Below are positions 5,961-10,113 of a stretch of DNA of 10,113 bases, in pieces (within the stretch, counting starts at the first letter, position 1; the number at the start of each line of letters is the position of its first letter). The DNA is taken from positions 1-10,113 of the forward strand of contig QIDY01000157.1 in the NCBI GenBank assembly GCA_003228495.1, given 5' to 3'. The translations under genes and the position numbers were made by a program. Under the pieces are notes generated by a model that searched no databases, had not been told where the DNA came from, and worked only from the letters and a program-made list of their open reading frames with translations. Origin of the DNA: Nitrospirota bacterium (GTDB lineage: Bacteria; Nitrospirota; Nitrospiria; Nitrospirales; UBA8639).

Positions 5961-7726
5961 AATTCCTTAATTTTGTGGGATGGTCAGTGATCGGGCTTTT
6001 GCTTCTTTCCGGCCTGGCATATGGGCTTTTCCCCACAATTGCCAGCATGGTGATCGTCCAGGGATTGACCAATCATGGCTTTACCAACGTCGAAATCAAC
6101 ATCGACCGTCCGAGCACATATGCCCTTACGATCCCTTCCTTGTCGTTCCGCACTCCAATAGAGTCGGGATCAACATCCGTCATCATCAACAATACGGAAA
6201 TTACCTACTCCCTTGACTCTCTGTTGAATAGAGTTGTCGAGGCCGTGAACATTGAACACATGAAAATTGTATGGGCCTCCTCGTTACTTGAAAGGCCTTC
6301 AGCTCCATCGCCATCCTTGCCTGCCCCACAGACGGATTCTCAATTTGTCTTAAAGTCTTTGAGCTCTGGGCACTTGCTCCCTGTCCTGCCTTTCCAACAT
6401 CTCCGTCTCAACCACGTGGACATTTCTAATCCTTTAGCTCCACCGACCTTGCAACAGATCTCACTCAACGTAAATATGCGCGCGCTTCGGGAAAGGTATG
6501 AGGGCTTCATACATCTTGAAGGAGACGGACTCCTCCTTAATCTCCTCACCTTCTCCCTGACCCACAATGGCGCGGTATCGATTACCGGAAGCCATACAAA
6601 CGCTCCAGAAGACCCCATGGTTGATCTAAAAACCTCACTGGAACGGTCTGCCTCCGCCCTGCAGCTTCAAGGTAAGGCCACCCTCAAACTCCATCCTTTA
6701 ATCCACACACTGGCAGCACTGTACCCTCTTCCCCCTGAATATCAGTCTGTGACAGGAACATTTTCCGGCACATGGATAGGCACCATCCATGAACAACCAT
6801 CACAAGCTTCCTCTTCCATCGGACCCATCCAGGGGGATTTTACGTTAAATGCCCACATGCCATCATGGCCTCCCTTTGCTCAAGATATTCAGCTTCTCAC
6901 TCAAGGAAATTTTTTCGTGGGAGGTCCTGCCCTCAGGGTTATCTTGCAGCCCTCTTCCGCTGGAAGTGTCAATCTTTTTCTGGATTCCTTAACCCCTCCG
7001 TCATTCGATCCTTTCATCTCGCACAAAGGCCTTCGGTTATTCAGGTGGAATATTCGTGAACCGATTCATGTCGTTGTCCCCATCAAGCAACCTCTGGATG
7101 CTATTCAGATTCCAACCGGGAAAATTCACATTGCCATGCACAATGCCTCGGAGCAACTGGATATGCGCCTCTCTCCACACGGTCTTCTATGGAAGCCATC
7201 CAGCGGGGTTGAAGGAAAAGGAGATGTGAGTATCTCCACACATTTCAAGCCGGCTTTAACACCATCTCTAAGCCTGGAAACTCTGTCTCTAGAGGCAAAG
7301 GCCTCCGTGGCATTATCGGCAAGTCGGATTGAGGTCAAGCTTAATCCTACATCTCTACTGCGCTTTTCAAATGTGAAGAATGAGACAATGCATATCCCTG
7401 CCATGGAGAGCCGATTTCCGAAAGGGCTCTCCTGGACCTATCACACGAAACCTCAAACGTGGAAATTGCAGGCAGCAGCCTCAACCCTCGCCCTCCCGAT
7501 TTTTTTCTTACAAGACAGACAATGGAAATTAGGAGATATTCTCACCAAGGACCTTATGATGACCGCGACACATAAGAGATGGATGATAAATGCAGAAACC
7601 ACGATCACACAGTTGCAGCCGCCATTTGACACCATAAAGATCCCAATTTCCGATTGGCAGATCCGGTATTCGGTCAACCCAACATCCATGACGGTTCAGT
7701 TCAAGGGGCAAACGGCAAACGCTTGA
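5957..7726 (+). CDS. ydbH: YdbH-like protein, N-terminal two thirds (frame-split)
   Basis: The N-terminal part of a YdbH family protein. YdbH is an AsmA-like inner-membrane protein whose long periplasmic beta-groove carries phospholipids toward the outer membrane, redundantly with TamB and YhdP in E. coli. Residues 6-28 form the N-terminal membrane anchor (FVGWSVIGLLLLSGLAYGLF). The rest is rich in alternating hydrophobic beta-strand sequence, as expected for the groove. The identity rests on the ynbE and ydbL genes downstream and on the C-terminal domain encoded by the next frame. The frame ends at TGA 7724-7726. Dropping one G from GGGG at 7705-7708 fuses it to the following ORF, giving 941 residues against about 880 in E. 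coli. No ribosome binding site is seen at the ATG. The two repeat elements lie just upstream. Confidence 0.8.
   Translation: MKFLNFVGWSVIGLLLLSGLAYGLFPTIASMVIVQGLTNHGFTNVEINIDRPSTYALTIPSLSFRTPIESGSTSVIINNTEITYSLDSLLNRVVEAVNIEHMKIVWASSLLERPSAPSPSLPAPQTDSQFVLKSLSSGHLLPVLPFQHLRLNHVDISNPLAPPTLQQISLNVNMRALRERYEGFIHLEGDGLLLNLLTFSLTHNGAVSITGSHTNAPEDPMVDLKTSLERSASALQLQGKATLKLHPLIHTLAALYPLPPEYQSVTGTFSGTWIGTIHEQPSQASSSIGPIQGDFTLNAHMPSWPPFAQDIQLLTQGNFFVGGPALRVILQPSSAGSVNLFLDSLTPPSFDPFISHKGLRLFRWNIREPIHVVVPIKQPLDAIQIPTGKIHIAMHNASEQLDMRLSPHGLLWKPSSGVEGKGDVSISTHFKPALTPSLSLETLSLEAKASVALSASRIEVKLNPTSLLRFSNVKNETMHIPAMESRFPKGLSWTYHTKPQTWKLQAAASTLALPIFFLQDRQWKLGDILTKDLMMTATHKRWMINAETTITQLQPPFDTIKIPISDWQIRYSVNPTSMTVQFKGQTANA
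7692..7723 (+). other. Frameshift zone splitting ydbH
   Basis: The upstream frame stays open to 7723 and the downstream frame opens at 7692 (stop codon at 7689-7691), so any shift must lie here. GGGG at 7705-7708 is the obvious site. With three G the protein reads QFKGKRQTLEHPLHVGGQVR without a break. Confidence 0.75.
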
Positions 7727-7790
7727 GCATCCACTACACGTAGGAGGGCAAGTCAGGCTTAACCTCCTCACAGGTAAAGGCTCGGGCACC

Positions 7791-8783
7791 ATGGCGCTAA
7801 AGCCCATTCAGTTCGCTCCTCAAACACTCGTTTTAAGCCAACTCATGCAGCCCTGGCCCTTTCCAGAGATGGACGTAACGCACGGAACCTTCTCAGCTTC
7901 GGCAGAAGTGACCTTCGGCAAAAGCCCAAGCAAAGCCGACCAATCATTTCATCTCAAACGTCTACATGGAATCGTGGATCTCAAAGAAATGGGTGGGTTT
8001 GTCACACCCAACATTATAGAAGGCCTCACCACTCGAATTGAAATTCTTGGCGAAAACGAAACCCTGCGCATCCCCCCTACCCCTCTTCACATCACAAATA
8101 TACAATCTGCTGTTGGGCTAACAAAAACCTCACTCCTCTTTTCAACGGGAACGTTTCCCCAAGCTTCGATGCCAACGCTTTCCATCACGAACATGAGCAC
8201 CCATCTTCTGGGAGGGGAAGTCTCTCTAGCCAACGCCGTAATTGATTCATCAGCCACAACCCATGAGGTAACTCTCCAAATCCAAGGACTGGATCTCGCA
8301 GAAGTTTTAGGGTTAGAACAACAAGAGACGGTGAAAGGCACCGGTACCCTTGATGGCCTCCTTCCCCTGGTCATCTCTGGAAGGGATGTCGAGGTTCATC
8401 AGGGCTCGATTACCGCGCGGCCACCAGGAGGAACCCTGCAACTGGAAGTCGCGGAAGAAACCGCGAGTATGTGGGCAGAGAGCCAACCGAACCTGGATCT
8501 TATCGTCAAAACCTTACAAAATTATCAGTATTCCAAGTTAGAGGTTGGTGTCGATTATGAGAAAAATGGTATCCTAAAACTAGCCACGCAATTAGAGGGG
8601 AAAAATCCGGACTTCCGAAAAGGTGTTCCCATTCACTTCAACCTGAACTTTGAAGAAAATATTCCGGCCCTCATGAAGAGCCTGTCCCTCGTAAAAGATC
8701 TGGACAATAAGATTGAAGAAATGATGGCCGGGACGGAAAAGACATCAGCCAAGAAGAAAAAAGAACCTTCAGGACTCCCTTAA
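7791..8783 (+). CDS. ydbH: YdbH-like protein, C-terminal third (frame-split)
   Basis: This frame carries the C-terminal YdbH domain (Pfam YdbH-like, old name dicarboxylate transport). The family pattern is clear: a stretch beginning GGEVSLANAVID, then LQIQGLDLAEVLGLEQQE, then KGTGTLDGLLPLVISGRDVE, then GSITARPPGGTLQLEV. The frame is open from 7692, and residues encoded before the ATG (GGQVRLNLLTGKGSGT) also look like YdbH, so the ATG at 7791 is internal to the ancestral gene rather than a natural start; only a poorly placed AAGG precedes it. Without the membrane anchor this piece alone would stay in the cytoplasm. The C-terminus is Lys-rich (KKKKE). It ends 48 bp before ynbE. A functional full-length protein with a sequencing error at 7705-7708 is the simplest reading. 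Confidence 0.82.
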   Translation: MALKPIQFAPQTLVLSQLMQPWPFPEMDVTHGTFSASAEVTFGKSPSKADQSFHLKRLHGIVDLKEMGGFVTPNIIEGLTTRIEILGENETLRIPPTPLHITNIQSAVGLTKTSLLFSTGTFPQASMPTLSITNMSTHLLGGEVSLANAVIDSSATTHEVTLQIQGLDLAEVLGLEQQETVKGTGTLDGLLPLVISGRDVEVHQGSITARPPGGTLQLEVAEETASMWAESQPNLDLIVKTLQNYQYSKLEVGVDYEKNGILKLATQLEGKNPDFRKGVPIHFNLNFEENIPALMKSLSLVKDLDNKIEEMMAGTEKTSAKKKKEPSGLP

Positions 8784-8831
8784 AGGAATTTTTTATTGCC
8801 AATGCCCATTTATTGCATACAAGGGGAAACT

Positions 8832-9053
8832 ATGACTCAACGACTTCGAAGGCAACAGGTATTTCCCAACCTCGCCACCATCCTTGTGTTGCTCACCACT
8901 ATGGCTCTCTTGAGCTGCACTCCTCGCGTGGAAGTAGCGGTTCCCAAAGAACCGATTACCATAAACTTGAATGTCAAAATCGACCATGAAATTCGCGTTA
9001 AAGTCGACAAAGATTTAGAAAACGTCTTTACCGATCAAAGCGGACTCTTCTAA
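8832..9053 (+). CDS. ynbE: YnbE family outer-membrane lipoprotein, 73 aa
   Basis: A small lipoprotein matching YnbE nearly end to end. After a basic N-terminus and hydrophobic stretch comes the lipobox LLSC (Cys29), then TPRVEVAVPKEPITINLNVK and a charged tail ending DQSGLF, all close to the E. coli family. Residue 30 is Thr, not Asp, which by the E. coli rule sends it to the outer membrane. YnbE pairs by beta-strand addition with the C-terminus of YdbH to complete the envelope-spanning bridge. The start at 8832 is chosen because AAGGGG (8821-8826) lies 5 bases upstream; an in-frame ATG at 8796 would add 12 residues and lacks such a site. It lies between ydbH and ydbL in the same order as in enterobacteria. 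Confidence 0.93.
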   Translation: MTQRLRRQQVFPNLATILVLLTTMALLSCTPRVEVAVPKEPITINLNVKIDHEIRVKVDKDLENVFTDQSGLF

Positions 9054-9071
9054 TAAACACGAGGTATCAAC

Positions 9072-9428
9072 ATGAGAACACAGAACCGACATCATAAAAC
9101 CTTTGCCATTGTCTTAGGATTTATCCTGCTAGTCCTCACTCCCCTCTTAGCTTTTGGGGTCACCCTGGATGATGCCAAACAACAGGGCTTGCTTGGAGAA
9201 CGCCCCGACGGATACTTGGGACTCGTCAAACCATCTGCATCTTCTAAGACAGTCGAATTAATGAAAGACATTAATAGAAAACGCCGAGATGTCTACAAGG
9301 GCATCGCGGAGAAAAATAACACGACCCTCTCGTCCGTCGAAGCCTTAGCGGGGAAAAAGGCTATTAAAAAAACCCCATCAGGACAATTCATCATGCAATC
9401 TGATGGGGAATGGATTCCCAAACCCTAA
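9072..9428 (+). CDS. ydbL: YdbL family (DUF1318) periplasmic protein, 118 aa
   Basis: A secreted small protein of the YdbL family. In E. coli YdbL is a periplasmic partner that controls the YdbH-YnbE interaction, probably as a chaperone. A signal peptide is evident: basic start, hydrophobic core at about 11-27, likely cleavage after AFG (residue 29). The mature protein shows the family pattern: VTLDDAKQQGLLGERPDGYL (30-49), then MKDINRKRRDVYKGIAEKNN (64-83), SSVEALAGKKA (87-97), and a C-terminal GQFIMQSDGEWIPKP. GAGGT (9061-9065) lies 6 bases before the ATG. It is 18 bp after ynbE and is the last gene of the operon. No classical terminator follows; a short GGGAA/TTCCC hairpin lies inside the last codons but has no T-run directly after it. 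Confidence 0.93.
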   Translation: MRTQNRHHKTFAIVLGFILLVLTPLLAFGVTLDDAKQQGLLGERPDGYLGLVKPSASSKTVELMKDINRKRRDVYKGIAEKNNTTLSSVEALAGKKAIKKTPSGQFIMQSDGEWIPKP

Positions 9429-9566
9429 CCTTCACTAATTAACTCATTTTTTCTTTTCCGTCGCATACGGCGTGGTCAAGAGCCTTGCTGAATCTAAAAA
9501 TCCGGCGAGCACTGTTTGAGCGCAGCAAGTTCTGCCGCCGTTGGATTCGGCAGGTCTGGATTTGAT

Positions 9567-9608
9567 CAAAATGACCGCGCCGGGTGACCATGGTTTTGGG
9601 TCATTTTG
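9567..9608. repeat. 10-bp inverted repeat
   Basis: CAAAATGACC (9567-9576) and GGTCATTTTG (9599-9608) are perfect inverted copies around a 22-base loop. No T-run follows on the plus strand, so a simple intrinsic terminator is unlikely, though it sits between convergent genes. Confidence 0.55.
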
Positions 9609-9716
9609 CCGAAACAAAAGGATCTCAACCGCCTGGATGAAACCCGGAAAAATTCAATTGGTCATACTCAATAATCTGACCTCGGGAATCTATCTTGGAC
9701 AGGGCTTTCTGAATGG

Positions 9717-9767
9717 ATACCCGCTCCTGCCAACGACTACAGGAGCAGGCTCTACAGCTGCGGGTAT
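9717..9767. repeat. Palindromic intergenic unit
   Basis: ATACCCGC (9717-9724) pairs with GCGGGTAT (9760-9767), and GCTCCTG (9723-9729) pairs with CAGGAGC (9740-9746); the two stems share two bases and so partly compete. With the flanking CTGAATGG and GACGG it resembles the widespread intergenic unit of the form TGGATTCCCGC...GCGGGAATGACGG. Confidence 0.5.
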
Positions 9768-9820
9768 GACGGAAATTTAATAGATACCTGGCCCTACCAA
9801 GAGCAATGGACAAGTTAGGT

Positions 9821-10113
9821 TTAAGAAACACCTGACAGGATGCTTTTCCTTAACTCCTCAATTTGCGCCATGACTTCCTTTGTGCAGGATTGCATGGAAT
9901 CTTTACTAGGCCGGGATTCTTGAGGGAATTGCAGGGGTTTGCCATACCGAATCGTCGCTTTACTTGGAACAAATAAGGTTTTGACCATTGACGTCACTGA
10001 ATGCGGACCTTCCCAAACAATTGATGCTGGAATGACCGGCGCGCCTGACTTGATCGCCAAATAGCCAATGCCTGGATGCCCTTCATCCAAACGATGCCGA
10101 TCCAGTCCGCCTT
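9821..10113 (-). CDS. PlsC-type lysophospholipid acyltransferase, N-terminus missing
   Basis: The minus-strand frame is open from the right edge to TAA at 9821, so about 97 C-terminal codons of a larger gene are present. The readable protein matches the C-terminal half of 1-acyl-glycerol-3-phosphate acyltransferases (PlsC family): GHPGIGYLAIKSGAPVIPAS is the block just after the PEG motif, followed by IRYGKPLQFP and a helix with MAQIEELR near the end. The catalytic HxxxxD and the PEGTR block lie beyond the window. PlsC enzymes transfer an acyl chain to lysophosphatidic acid at the inner membrane, but family members also act on other acceptors, so the substrate is open. A TTG at 10090 is inside the conserved domain and is not the start. 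It is convergent with ydbL. Confidence 0.8.
   Translation of the reverse strand, partial: GGLDRHRLDEGHPGIGYLAIKSGAPVIPASIVWEGPHSVTSMVKTLFVPSKATIRYGKPLQFPQESRPSKDSMQSCTKEVMAQIEELRKSILSGVS

Larger units (their letters stand above)
9441..9780. repeat. Intergenic region, probable degraded repeat or mobile DNA
   Basis: The 392-bp convergent gap between ydbL and the acyltransferase holds no convincing gene. Its base usage is more GC-rich and palindrome-prone than the neighbours. Segments such as GCGAGCACTGTTTGAGCGCA (9506-9525) and the region of 9599-9622 resemble short sequences I recall as recurring between genes in many proteobacteria-like genomes. I infer a patchwork of old repeat units. A 79-codon plus-strand frame at 9541-9780 crosses both palindromes and is judged non-coding. 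Confidence 0.4.

Noticed and set aside
7692..7723. Programmed +1 frameshift in ydbH
   Set aside because: No recognisable slippery stop context with stimulatory element; a one-base homopolymer length error or mutation explains it more simply.
9567..9608. Hairpin as an intrinsic terminator for ydbL
   Set aside because: It is about 140 bases past the stop, has a 22-base loop and no following T-run.
9541..9780. 79-codon plus-strand frame as a gene
   Set aside because: It is made largely of palindromic repeat sequence, has no ribosome binding site and matches no protein pattern.

Overview
This is a bacterial chromosomal window from a Gram-negative organism. It has outer-membrane lipid and lipoprotein genes, hopanoid-type squalene genes and a roughly balanced base composition. 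A hopanoid-making Nitrospirota-type bacterium would fit, but that is a guess from gene content, not a placement.

Layout. (1) 1-1172, minus strand: an unrecognised protein cut by the left edge (1-463), a YjbQ-family protein (573-986) and a doubtful small ORF whose stop lies just before the yjbQ ribosome binding site. (2) 1255-1782, plus: a single-pass membrane protein with a C-terminal SH3-like domain. (3) 1981-4970, plus: hpnD, hpnE (GTG start, overlapping the hpnD stop) and a family 4 Fe-S uracil-DNA glycosylase that ends in a putative sliding-clamp-binding peptide. (4) 4971-5956: almost 1 kb without a large gene. It holds a 53-codon Pro-rich small ORF with a good ribosome binding site, a 191-bp MITE-like element with perfect 20-bp terminal inverted repeats, and a second imperfect hairpin of 112 bp. 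(5) 5957-9428, plus: a ydbH-ynbE-ydbL operon, encoding an AsmA-like inner-membrane protein for phospholipid transport, an outer-membrane lipoprotein and a periplasmic partner. ydbH is split into two frames; deleting one G from GGGG at 7705-7708 restores one 941-residue frame. (6) 9429-9820: convergent intergenic DNA with inverted repeats, probably degraded repeat or mobile-element sequence. (7) 9821-10113, minus: the C-terminal part of a PlsC-type acyltransferase, cut by the right edge.

Much of the window concerns the envelope: squalene precursors for hopanoids, an intermembrane phospholipid transport operon, a membrane SH3 protein and an acyltransferase. The most notable points are the split ydbH, the tandem pair of hairpin elements upstream of it, the unannotated small ORFs, the altered FAD motif of HpnE and the C-terminal tail of the glycosylase.
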